Positions 35,753-43,354 of a stretch of 64,000 bases of DNA are shown piece by piece. How positions within the stretch are numbered: position 1 is the first letter of the stretch; each line of letters starts with the position of its first letter. The position numbers and the translations under genes are program-made. The stretch is from Agitococcus sp. (GTDB lineage Bacteria > Pseudomonadota > Gammaproteobacteria > Pseudomonadales > Moraxellaceae): NCBI GenBank assembly GCA_030646715.1, contig JAUSLJ010000033.1:372001-436000 (forward strand), written 5' to 3'. The notes below the pieces were generated by a model. It saw only the letters and a list, made by a program, of their open reading frames with translations, ran no database searches and was not told the DNA's origin.

Positions 35753-36700
35753 ATGCCCTCAGAATTTCAGCTCATTAGCCAATATTTTGGCCGTCAAAGC
35801 CACCATGACGGTGTCATGTTAGGCATTGGCGACGATGCGGCCTTACTGCAAATTCCTACAGGCGAAGTCCTAGTTGCCACTACTGATACTTTTATCTCTG
35901 GTCGGCACTTTCCTGAAAATACTCATCCTTTTGCCATTGGCCACAAAGCCTTAGCGGTAAATTTGTCTGATTTAGCGGCAATGGGTGCCACACCTCGTTG
36001 GTTTTTATTGGCACTGACCTTGCCTGATTGCCATGAATTATTTCTCAGTGAGTTTTCGAGGGGCTTATTTAATTTAGCTAAAAATAGCCGCGTTGCGTTA
36101 GTTGGTGGCGATACCACCAAAGGTGCGTTAAGTATCACCATTACCGCATTAGGCTCTATCCCATTCAATCAAGCGTTAACGCGTCATAATGCCCGTGTCG
36201 GTGATGGTATTTATGTTTCAGGCACCATCGGTGATGCAGGTTTAGGCCTGCAAGTGGCTTTAGGTAAAACGCCATCCGCATTGAGTGATGACTTTGCCCA
36301 ATATGTCAAAGGTCGTTTAGACTTTCCTCAGCCACGCTTGCAATTAGGCGTATCGTTGCGAGGTTTAGCGTCAGCGTGTTTAGATGTATCGGATGGCTTA
36401 GCCCAAGACTTAGGCCATATTTTACAAGCCTCTCATGTCGGTGCTGACATTGAACTCGAAAAGCTACCGTTATCCGCCGCCTTAAAAAGCCTGCCCGTAG
36501 AAGATGCATGGCAATTAGCATTAACGTCGGGTGATGATTATGAGTTATGTTTTACTCTTTCTGATGATGCTTTTGCCAAACTACCTGTGCTAGATGTCCC
36601 CATCACCCGTATTGGTACGATCAGCCAAACGAGTGGTTTGCGCTTTAGTCATCATGGCAACGCAAAAACAATGAATGTCTCTGGTTACCAACATTTTTAG
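35753..36700 (+). CDS. thiL: Thiamine-monophosphate kinase
   Basis: A 315-residue ATP-dependent kinase making thiamine diphosphate from thiamine phosphate. It has the PurM/AIR-synthase fold with its Mg-binding motifs: GIGDDAALL, VATTDTFISGRHF, AVNLSDLAAMGATPRW, VGGDTTKG, DVSDGLAQDL and TSGDDYELCFT. RBS GAAGG lies before the ATG. Placement between nusB and pgpA is the standard gammaproteobacterial order. Confidence 0.96.
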   Translation: MPSEFQLISQYFGRQSHHDGVMLGIGDDAALLQIPTGEVLVATTDTFISGRHFPENTHPFAIGHKALAVNLSDLAAMGATPRWFLLALTLPDCHELFLSEFSRGLFNLAKNSRVALVGGDTTKGALSITITALGSIPFNQALTRHNARVGDGIYVSGTIGDAGLGLQVALGKTPSALSDDFAQYVKGRLDFPQPRLQLGVSLRGLASACLDVSDGLAQDLGHILQASHVGADIELEKLPLSAALKSLPVEDAWQLALTSGDDYELCFTLSDDAFAKLPVLDVPITRIGTISQTSGLRFSHHGNAKTMNVSGYQHF

Positions 36701-36707
36701 GTGCTTT

Positions 36708-37208
36708 ATGCCCACACCGTTTCCCATTAAAAACCCCATTATCTTTCTCGCTTTCGGCCTAGGGTCGGGTTTATCGCCCAAAGCACCGGGAACAGCAGGT
36801 TCGGCTTTATCACTGTTGTTTTTTCCTGTATTAGTCGCGTTAGGATTGTGGGGTAGTATTGGCCTGATTGTCATCGCCAGTATTTTTGGTGTGTGGTTAT
36901 GCGGCGCGGCAGCCGATATTTTAAAAGTTCACGATCATGAAGCCATTGTTTGGGATGAGTTTGTGGGGCAATGGTTGACCTTGCTACCGCTGATTCCTAT
37001 AGCAACATGGAATTTACAGACCTATAGTTATTTAATACTAGGTTTTGCTTTATTTCGCTTGTTTGATATTCTAAAGCCGTGGCCTATTTCGTGGTGCGAT
37101 AAGCACTTAGAAGGCGGTTTTGGCATTATGTTTGATGATGTGTTGGCGGGTATTGCCGCAGGTGGATTGTTATGGTTGATTATAAACAATGGTTGGCTGG
37201 CTTTTTAG
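36708..37208 (+). CDS. pgpA: Phosphatidylglycerophosphatase A
   Basis: A 166-residue membrane enzyme that removes phosphate from phosphatidylglycerol phosphate in phospholipid synthesis. Seen: FGLGSGLSPKAPGTAGS near the start, the catalytic acidic segment VWDEFVGQWLTL, and MFDDVLAGIAAG at the end, with three or four hydrophobic segments. The ATG at 36708 is chosen; the frame opens at 36675 within thiL, but those residues are not family-like. Its 3' end overlaps the next gene by 37 bases. Confidence 0.95.
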   Translation: MPTPFPIKNPIIFLAFGLGSGLSPKAPGTAGSALSLLFFPVLVALGLWGSIGLIVIASIFGVWLCGAAADILKVHDHEAIVWDEFVGQWLTLLPLIPIATWNLQTYSYLILGFALFRLFDILKPWPISWCDKHLEGGFGIMFDDVLAGIAAGGLLWLIINNGWLAF

Positions 37209-37816
37209 TATTTAGCTTAATTGGCAGTGCCTCAGCGCAAGATATTGCTGTTTTAGGCTTACTGGCGGATAGAGCGATTGTTAAAATAAACGGTGATACG
37301 CACATTCTAAAAATCGGTGAAAAATACGAAGACATCAAATTAGTAGCGGTCAACTCTCAAGAGGCTCGCCTGAGCATTGGTGGCAAAGAGCGTATTTTTG
37401 GTTTGGGTCAAGATTATAGTGGTATTCAAAAAAGCAGCACCAGTCAGGGTTCGGTAGAAATCAGTGCTAATGCCAGTAATCAATTTATAACCAACGGCAT
37501 GATTAATGGCAATGTTGTCGAGTTTTTGGTGGATACAGGCGCAAATATTGTCTCCATGAACCGTAAAGATGCTCAGCGACTAGGCATTGACTATCGGCGT
37601 TTAGGCCAAGTAAGTGCAAGTACAACGGCGAACGGGATAGTGAAAAACTGGATTTTATTATTAGATAAAGTCAAGGTTGGCTCAATCACTGTCACCAGTG
37701 TGCAAGCCAGTGTCCGCGACACGGAAGACAATATTCCTGTGTTATTAGGCATGAGCTTTTTAGGGCGGGTGAATATGACGCATGATGGGAGTCGGTTGAA
37801 GTTGACGGGGAAGTGA
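37172..37816 (+). CDS. Retropepsin-like aspartic protease, exported (TIGR02281 type)
   Basis: A 214-residue protein with an N-terminal signal-like segment (LAGFLVFSLIGSASAQ). The C-terminal half (about 100-214) is a single aspartic-protease lobe: FLVDTGANIVSMNRKDA carries the catalytic DTG, and VLLGMSFLGRVNM the hydrophobic-hydrophobic-Gly motif. With one lobe it must act as a dimer. The N-terminal part (25-90, ILKIGEKYEDIKLVAVNSQEARL) resembles a small beta domain. Target unknown. The start at 37172 overlaps pgpA by 37 bases and is preceded by AGGTGG, so the two are coupled. Confidence 0.85.
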   Translation: MVDYKQWLAGFLVFSLIGSASAQDIAVLGLLADRAIVKINGDTHILKIGEKYEDIKLVAVNSQEARLSIGGKERIFGLGQDYSGIQKSSTSQGSVEISANASNQFITNGMINGNVVEFLVDTGANIVSMNRKDAQRLGIDYRRLGQVSASTTANGIVKNWILLLDKVKVGSITVTSVQASVRDTEDNIPVLLGMSFLGRVNMTHDGSRLKLTGK

Positions 37817-37916
37817 AATAAATAAAAAGTGTTAGTCAAAGCAAAGGCTTGTGTAGTCACATAGTTTATTTTGGTGTGTTGCATAGGCGAATATAACTAC
37901 GCAGGAAGCCACTGTT

Positions 37917-39158
37917 ATGTCTTTATCTTCTCTTTCAAAATCTATCATTTGTATGGCTATTGCTCTTAATTTAGGGGCTTGTGCTTCGATAGTACCTTCA
38001 AGATCATCCGTTTTAGGTGGTGTACTAGCCGAAAAAGGCGATACCCGCCCCTTTGAAACTCCGTTGCCTGTAAATACGGCGCATAAAAAGTTGGCGATTG
38101 GTGGGCGGACGACGGTTGGAGTTAAAGAAGATGGATCAGTGTGGAGTTGGGGTGGCGCATCTAATGGGGAGATGGGTGACGGGCGTGAGTTTTCGTCACG
38201 TTATATACCAACCAAAATTGAAGGAATGACTGATTTTATTGAGGTGGCTGGAAACGGCGCACATTTTCTTGCATTAAGGCGAGATGGCACCGTGTGGAGT
38301 TGGGGTGATAATAAATACGGTCAATTGGGCTATAAAACGGATAAGGGGTTTTCGGCAACACCCAAACAAATTGTTGGATTAGAAAATATTGTGAGTGTGG
38401 CAGCGGCCACAGGCCATTCTTTGGCGTTGGATAAACAAGGTAGAGTCTGGGGCTTTGGAAGCAACAGTGGTATGGAGCTTGGATCTTCGCCAAAAGATAA
38501 TTTAGCACACCCTAATCCTAGTGTAATTTGGACAGACGTGAATTCCGTTAAAGTCATTGCCTCGGCAGGTCAAAGTGCAGTTTTAACAAGTAAGGGTGAG
38601 GTGTATTACTGGGGAACAGATCTTTTTTTACATGGTAGTGTCATTGCTAGTTTACCTAAAAAATATGATTTTCCCTTGTTTATTGCAGATGTCGCTATGA
38701 GTAACGTGATTTATGTACTCAGTGCTGATGGTTTTGTATGGGCGCAAAGTGGTGACAATCATGCAGGTAGGTTGGGTCAAGGAAATTTTCAAGACTATAC
38801 TACCCCCGTCAAAGTTAAAAATATTGGCCGAGTTAAAAGTATTGCAGCAAAGCTTGCATCGGGCATTGCTTTGGACGAAAAAGGTAGAATATGGCAATGG
38901 GGAGATAGTGTGCGATTCCCAACAATTCATTCTTTGCAACACAATATGGAGCCTTTGCCCATCTTAGTTGATACTTTTTCTAATGCTTTAAGTGTTGAGG
39001 CAAAGTCAGCCAATGCGGTCTTGTTAGCTAACGGAGATGTATATTTTTGGGGCATAAACGAAGGCAGGCGTGGTGCTGCAAAGCCTCCAAAAGATAGGGG
39101 GCAAATTTATAGTCACGAGTGGTTACCCACAGAAAAATCTTTGTGGACATGGAAATAA
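37917..39158 (+). CDS. RCC1-repeat lipoprotein
   Basis: A 413-residue predicted lipoprotein: signal peptide with lipobox LGAC (Cys about 22), then seven RCC1-type units of about 45-50 residues. The unit core VWSWGxxxxGxxG recurs as VWSWGGASNGEMGDG, VWSWGDNKYGQLG, VWGFGSNSGMELG, VYYWGTDLF, VWAQSGDNHAGRLG, IWQWGDSVRF and VYFWGINEGRRG, each after an LxxxG turn. Seven units should form a full seven-bladed propeller. In bacteria such proteins are usually surface or periplasmic and of unknown role; nothing suggests the Ran-exchange function of eukaryotic RCC1. It is a single gene between pgpA-protease and the toxin-antitoxin unit. Confidence 0.87.
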   Translation: MSLSSLSKSIICMAIALNLGACASIVPSRSSVLGGVLAEKGDTRPFETPLPVNTAHKKLAIGGRTTVGVKEDGSVWSWGGASNGEMGDGREFSSRYIPTKIEGMTDFIEVAGNGAHFLALRRDGTVWSWGDNKYGQLGYKTDKGFSATPKQIVGLENIVSVAAATGHSLALDKQGRVWGFGSNSGMELGSSPKDNLAHPNPSVIWTDVNSVKVIASAGQSAVLTSKGEVYYWGTDLFLHGSVIASLPKKYDFPLFIADVAMSNVIYVLSADGFVWAQSGDNHAGRLGQGNFQDYTTPVKVKNIGRVKSIAAKLASGIALDEKGRIWQWGDSVRFPTIHSLQHNMEPLPILVDTFSNALSVEAKSANAVLLANGDVYFWGINEGRRGAAKPPKDRGQIYSHEWLPTEKSLWTWK

Positions 39159-39300
39159 CAACAATTTCAACTTTTAGGAAGTAAGCAGGCACGTAAGTAT
39201 TACGGCGCAATCATCCGCCAAAACACAAATTTTACCGTTATATTGCTACACAAATGCTTCGGTACTATTATTCATCCTATTATCTAAGAGTAATATAGCC

Positions 39301-39519
39301 ATGTTACCGTCTACAGTGCTACACGACTTTGATGCCTTGCCACCTATCGCACAGGAGCAGGTTATTGATTTTATAGCTTTTGTCAAATCGCGTTATCAAG
39401 TAAAACCCAAAAAAAACTTTATTGATATTTTAACCTCCATACCTAATGTTGGCCAAGATAACGATTTTAGCCGAGAGCAAGACAAGTCAACTTTGGAGGT
39501 TAAATCATGCAGGCCATAG
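39301..39519 (+). CDS. DUF2281-type small protein, first gene of toxin-antitoxin unit
   Basis: A 72-residue protein. The first 35 residues (LHDFDALPPIAQEQVIDFIAFVKSRY) match the DUF2281/VapB-like helix found in many antitoxins, where it binds the toxin. The rest is polar and probably disordered until bound. It overlaps the next gene by 13 bases. A three-gene order (this protein, a second small protein, PIN toxin) is seen. Which of the two small proteins neutralises the toxin is not evident. Confidence 0.75.
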   Translation: MLPSTVLHDFDALPPIAQEQVIDFIAFVKSRYQVKPKKNFIDILTSIPNVGQDNDFSREQDKSTLEVKSCRP

Positions 39520-39734
39520 AATTTCCTGTTGAAATTGACAGCAATAAACAAATCCATCTACAACTACCTAAGGACATTCAGGCGCATAAAGCGCGCGTTA
39601 TTGTTATTTATGACGATATACAAAAAACATTAAAGCCAATTAGTGTGGGTTTGTTTACGTCTAAAATCACCATGAGTGATGATTTTGATGCACCATTGTC
39701 AGATGACTTTTGGCTAAGCGGAGGAGTCTTGTGA
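39507..39734 (+). CDS. Probable antitoxin, AbrB-like beta N-terminus
   Basis: A 75-residue protein starting with IEFPVEIDSNKQIHLQLPKD, a beta-rich segment resembling small antitoxin N-termini that bind DNA, followed by a polar tail (TMSDDFDAPLSDDFWLSG) likely to wrap the toxin. The Asp-Asp-Phe repeats resemble toxin-inhibiting tails. Its stop codon TGA overlaps the toxin start GTG (GTGA), the typical coupling of antitoxin to toxin. Start inside the preceding gene. Confidence 0.78.
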   Translation: MQAIEFPVEIDSNKQIHLQLPKDIQAHKARVIVIYDDIQKTLKPISVGLFTSKITMSDDFDAPLSDDFWLSGGVL

Positions 39735-40117
39735 AGTTATTGTTAGATACTCATGCATTTATTTGGTTGAACACACAACCCAGTCGTTTATCGTCAAATG
39801 TTATGGGTTTATTAACATCTGGCCTTCATGACATTTATTTGAGTATTGCTTCGCCTTGGGAGATGCAAATTAAAAGCCAGTTAGGAAAATTGTCATTAGA
39901 CGTTTCGCTGGCTGAGCTTATAGATACGAGTGTCAATCGTAATAACATTGGCTTGTTAAATATAGAATTCAAGCATATTGATTATTTGGCAAATTTACCA
40001 TTGCATCATAATGACCCTTTTGACCGCATTATGATTGCACAAGCACTATTAGAAAATATGGCGATTATTTCGGTAGATAGTGCCTTTAGCAAGTATCAAG
40101 TTCCTATTGTTTGGTAA
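39731..40117 (+). CDS. vapC: PIN-domain ribonuclease toxin, VapC family
   Basis: A 128-residue PIN-domain protein. Metal-binding acidic residues are in place: LLLDTHAFIWL (first Asp), SPWEMQIKSQLGKL (Glu), DPFDRIMIAQAL (Asp pair) and VDSAFSKY (last Asp). Such toxins cleave RNA, often tRNA or rRNA. The GTG start at 39731 is chosen because CGGAGGAG precedes it and it overlaps the antitoxin stop; an in-frame ATG at 39710 lies inside the antitoxin gene. It is the third gene of the unit. Confidence 0.9.
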   Translation: MKLLLDTHAFIWLNTQPSRLSSNVMGLLTSGLHDIYLSIASPWEMQIKSQLGKLSLDVSLAELIDTSVNRNNIGLLNIEFKHIDYLANLPLHHNDPFDRIMIAQALLENMAIISVDSAFSKYQVPIVW

Positions 40118-40250
40118 TTAAACAAGCGTATCCAGTCAGCATTACAGGACAACTAACAGCCAAAACCCCCCAGTCCTTCTAATTATTCCACCAAAGCCTT
40201 CACTCTTGCTACAATCAGCCATTATATTTTGTCGCCGAGAGCTGTCCCGC

Positions 40251-40835
40251 GTGTCAATTACTTTTATCGCTACGTCTAAATTACCCACTCGTCATGGTCA
40301 CTTTTCAATTCATGCCTTTGAAGAAAGTGATACTAAACAAGAACATATCGCCCTTAGCATGGGTAATATCGCCGATGGTCAACCTGTCTTAGCGCGTGTG
40401 CATTCTGAGTGTTTAACGGGTGATGGTTTTGGCTCATTACGCTGTGATTGTGGCCCCCAGCTTGAAGCCGCAATGACCAACATTGCTCAGGCAGGACGCG
40501 GCGTGATTTTATATTTACGTCAAGAAGGGCGGGGCATTGGTCTAGTCAACAAAGTACGTGCTTATGCCCTACAAGATGCAGGCGCAGACACGGTTGAAGC
40601 CAATGAGCAATTAGGTTTTGCCCCCGACTTGCGTGAATATAGTATGTGTGAAGAAATGCTCAAGCATTTGGGTGTAAGCCAAGTACGGTTAATGACCAAT
40701 AATCCCCTCAAAGTGGCCGCTTTAGAAAAACACCATATTCAAGTCGTCGAGCGTGTGCCGTTAATGACGGGGCGTAATCCGCATAATGACCAATACCTAG
40801 ACACCAAAGAAGAGAAAATGGGTCATTTGTTTTAG
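40251..40835 (+). CDS. ribA: GTP cyclohydrolase II
   Basis: A 194-residue zinc enzyme that starts riboflavin synthesis by opening the GTP imidazole ring. Zinc site: [18 protein letters not shown] with three Cys; catalytic motif [12 protein letters not shown]; and LMTNNPLK with VERVPL near the end. It supplies the activity missing in RibBX at 33474. The GTG at 40251 fits E. coli RibA's N-terminus best (about 9 residues before KLPTRHG); an upstream start at 40206 would add 15 atypical residues. The 133 bases before it show no gene. Confidence 0.95.
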   Translation: MSITFIATSKLPTRHGHFSIHAFEESDTKQEHIALSMGNIADGQPVLARVHSECLTGDGFGSLRCDCGPQLEAAMTNIAQAGRGVILYLRQEGRGIGLVNKVRAYALQDAGADTVEANEQLGFAPDLREYSMCEEMLKHLGVSQVRLMTNNPLKVAALEKHHIQVVERVPLMTGRNPHNDQYLDTKEEKMGHLF

Positions 40836-40881
40836 TCATCACACGATTCTGTTTGACAGCACCGCCGCTAAGCGTAAACTT

Positions 40882-40900
40882 AATAATGATTCTTATTTGT
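40882..40900. promoter_or_regulatory. Candidate Fur box before feoA
   Basis: This 19-base element matches the Fur consensus at 12 of 19 positions by hand alignment, best in its left half (ATAATGAT). It lies about 18 bases before the feoA start. Ferrous-iron transport genes are classic Fur targets, so the position is right, but the match is moderate. Confidence 0.5.
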
Positions 40901-40918
40901 ATTTGGATTGATATTGCT

Positions 40919-41161
40919 GTGCGTCTTTCTCAATTAGCTAAAAATATGGCGGCGGTTGTTTGCTCTGTTGATGTACATGGCGAAGCAGACCCTATTGCCT
41001 CTCGTTTAATCGAATTAGGTTTTGTGGCAGGGGAGTCTGTGCGTTTGATTGCCAAAGCGCCTTTTGGTGGTGACCCGATCGTGGTACAAGTCGGCTTTAC
41101 CCGTTTTGCCTTACGTTTAAGCGAGGCTCAGCGCATTACCGTCGAGGAACTAGCCGCATGA
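40919..41161 (+). CDS. feoA: Ferrous iron transport protein A
   Basis: An 80-residue cytosolic SH3-like protein needed for FeoB-mediated Fe2+ uptake. Typical features: RLSQLAKN at the start, RLIELGFVAGESVRLIAKAPFGGDPIVVQVG and FALRLSEAQRITVE. The GTG at 40919 gives the usual FeoA N-terminus; an upstream ATG at 40853 would add 22 unrelated residues. The stop overlaps the feoB start (ATGA). A clear RBS is not seen. Confidence 0.93.
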   Translation: MRLSQLAKNMAAVVCSVDVHGEADPIASRLIELGFVAGESVRLIAKAPFGGDPIVVQVGFTRFALRLSEAQRITVEELAA

Positions 41162-42990
41162 CCAACACCTTGCAACAAATTGCACTTGTGGGTAATCCAA
41201 ATTGTGGCAAAACCTCGCTGTTTAACCAATTAACAGGTGCACGGCAAAAAGTCGCCAATTACGCAGGGGTCACCGTTGAGCGTAAAGAAGGCTTTGTCAA
41301 TTTACCCTCAGGCCGTCGTTTAAGTGTGCTGGATTTGCCCGGGGCCTATAGTTTAGAAGCCACTAGTCCAGACGAAGCCATAACCCGTGCCGTCTGTTTG
41401 GGCGAATTAGCCAATGAATCCCTACCTGATGTCTTAGTTTGTGTCGTTGATGCCACGAATTTACGCTTACATTTACGTTTTGCTGTCGAGGTTCGTCGTT
41501 TAGGTCGGCCGATGATCTTAGTGCTGAATATGATGGACGATGCCAAACGACGTGGCATTATCATTGATTCCAGCAAGTTGGCGCAGCATTTAGGCGTGCC
41601 TGTCGTCGAAACAGTCGCGGTTAAACGACAAGGCATTGACCAACTATTGCGCGTCTTAGAGTCAGAGGCATTAACACCTCTGCCTATTGCGGACAATCAA
41701 GATATTCACCAAGAAGTTCGTCTCATACTGGCCGACGCAGTGGTTATGCCACGTACCACCGATGAACGTGATGACGTATTAGACCGTGTGTTATTGCATC
41801 CTGTATGGGGTTTGGTGATTCTTGCGGTATTGATGTTTTTGATTTTTCAAGCGGTGTTTGCATGGGCTGCCCCGTTTATGGACGGCATCGAAAGCCTGAT
41901 GGCTGTCGTCAGCGATACCGTCACCTCTTCATTAAGCGACGGTTTATTAAGAAGTTTATTGGTCGATGGCATTATAGCGGGTGTCGGTGGTGTACTGGTT
42001 TTTCTACCGCAAATTTTAATTCTCTTTTTCTTTATTTTATCGTTAGAGGAATCGGGTTATTTACCGCGTGCCGCTTTTCTGCTCGACCGTTTAATGTTTA
42101 AAGCAGGATTAACAGGCCGTGCTTTTATCCCCCTTTTATCCAGCTTTGCGTGTGCCGTGCCGGGAATTATGGCCACTCGCAGTATTAGTGACCCACGTGA
42201 CCGTTTAACGACGATTATGGTTGCGCCATTGATGACCTGTTCGGCGCGTTTGCCTGTTTATGCTTTGTTGATTGGTGCGTTTATTCCGACGCAAACGGTA
42301 GCAGGATTGTTTAATTTACAAGGCTTGGTGTTATTTGCCCTGTATGTTGGCGGTATTGCCAGTGCCTTATTAGTGGCGTTGGTGATGAAATATGTGCGCC
42401 GCGATAAAAGCGAACACGCTTTATTATTAGAATTACCGAGTTATCGCTTTCCTGATTGGCGCAATGTCAGTTTGGGCTTATATGAACGTGCCAGTATTTT
42501 TATTAAACGAGTTGGCGGTATTATTTTAGCGTTGACGGTATTGTTATGGGTGTTGCTGACTTTTCCTCATGCTCCTGAAAATGCCACCTTGCCAGCAATT
42601 GATTACAGTTGGGCAGGGCAAATAGGTCATGTTTTGGTGTGGGTGTTTGCGCCGATTGGCTTTACTTGGCAAATTTGTATTGCGCTCATTCCAGGTATGG
42701 CGGCTCGTGAAGTGGTGGTTGCGGCTCTAGGAACGGTGTATGCCTTGTCGGGCAATGACGATGCCGTGAGTCAGCAATTAGGCTCGTTAATTGCCAGTCA
42801 ATGGTCATTAGCGACGGCATTGTCGTTATTGGTGTGGTTTGTGTTTGCACCGCAATGCTTGGCGACGTTGGCGACAGTACAGAGGGAAACGGGTTCGTGG
42901 AAATTGGTCGGTTTGATGACCTTTTACTTGTTTACCTTAGCGTATTTAGCGTCTTTTATCACTTATCAAGTGGCGGTGGCATTATCATGA
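41158..42990 (+). CDS. feoB: Ferrous iron transporter FeoB (short form)
   Basis: A 610-residue inner-membrane Fe2+ transporter with an N-terminal G domain. G1 GNPNCGKTS, the switch-I threonine region GVTVERKEG, G3 DLPGAYS and G4 NMMD are seen in residues 1-165. The membrane part holds two Gate regions: LSSFACAVPGIMATRSI then APLMTCSARLPVYALL, and IPGMAAREVVVAALGT then FAPQCLATLATVQRE, with the conserved cysteines. It is shorter than E. coli FeoB (773) but of a common size. The next small gene overlaps its stop (ATGA). Confidence 0.96.
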   Translation: MTNTLQQIALVGNPNCGKTSLFNQLTGARQKVANYAGVTVERKEGFVNLPSGRRLSVLDLPGAYSLEATSPDEAITRAVCLGELANESLPDVLVCVVDATNLRLHLRFAVEVRRLGRPMILVLNMMDDAKRRGIIIDSSKLAQHLGVPVVETVAVKRQGIDQLLRVLESEALTPLPIADNQDIHQEVRLILADAVVMPRTTDERDDVLDRVLLHPVWGLVILAVLMFLIFQAVFAWAAPFMDGIESLMAVVSDTVTSSLSDGLLRSLLVDGIIAGVGGVLVFLPQILILFFFILSLEESGYLPRAAFLLDRLMFKAGLTGRAFIPLLSSFACAVPGIMATRSISDPRDRLTTIMVAPLMTCSARLPVYALLIGAFIPTQTVAGLFNLQGLVLFALYVGGIASALLVALVMKYVRRDKSEHALLLELPSYRFPDWRNVSLGLYERASIFIKRVGGIILALTVLLWVLLTFPHAPENATLPAIDYSWAGQIGHVLVWVFAPIGFTWQICIALIPGMAAREVVVAALGTVYALSGNDDAVSQQLGSLIASQWSLATALSLLVWFVFAPQCLATLATVQRETGSWKLVGLMTFYLFTLAYLASFITYQVAVALS

Positions 42991-43247
42991 CCGAAACAAT
43001 CATCGTCGTTTTGATTGTCTTGTGGAGTATTTGGGTCACACTTAGGCGGTTTTTTTCGGCGTTTGTCGCTCAACAGCAACAACGTCTTGCGAATATTGTC
43101 GCACGACAAGGCTGGACAAACTTGTCAAAAATATTAACGCCAGCAATCAGTGGTGGCGGTTGTGATAGTGGTTGTTCGAGCTGCTCGAGTCGTTGTAGCA
43201 CGCCAACCCCTGCACCATCAGAGCAAGTCGTTCGTTGGCGGCATTAA
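42987..43247 (+). CDS. Small Cys-rich FeoB-associated membrane protein
   Basis: An 86-residue protein whose start overlaps the feoB stop (ATGA), so it is translationally coupled. One N-terminal membrane helix (ETIIVVLIVLWSIWVTLRRFF) is followed by a short basic helix and a Gly/Ser/Cys tail (GGGCDSGCSSCSSRC) with five cysteines. This resembles the FeoB-associated Cys-rich / DUF6587 class that replaces FeoC in many bacteria. It may handle iron or sense redox at the FeoB exit. It is distinct from FeoC, having no winged helix. Confidence 0.82.
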   Translation: MTETIIVVLIVLWSIWVTLRRFFSAFVAQQQQRLANIVARQGWTNLSKILTPAISGGGCDSGCSSCSSRCSTPTPAPSEQVVRWRH

Positions 43248-43292
43248 TAAGCATTGCCGAAACACGAATCTCTACTTGCTCATCGAGACAAT

Positions 43293-43321
43293 AGGCGTTA
43301 CTTTTTAGTCGCGCCTTTTTT
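43293..43321 (+). terminator. Weak terminator after the feo operon
   Basis: A short stem (5 bp of AGGCG with CGCCT, plus inner pairs after mismatches) runs into six T residues. It separates the feo operon from the AsmA-like gene 33 bases later. The pairing is imperfect, so this is tentative. Confidence 0.42.
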
Positions 43322-43354
43322 GTTTCCTCTTTAAATACAATACAGAAATCTATC

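Noticed and set aside
40206-40250. Upstream extension of ribA to the ATG at 40206
   Set aside because: The extra residues do not resemble any GTP cyclohydrolase II; the GTG at 40251 gives the family's usual N-terminus.
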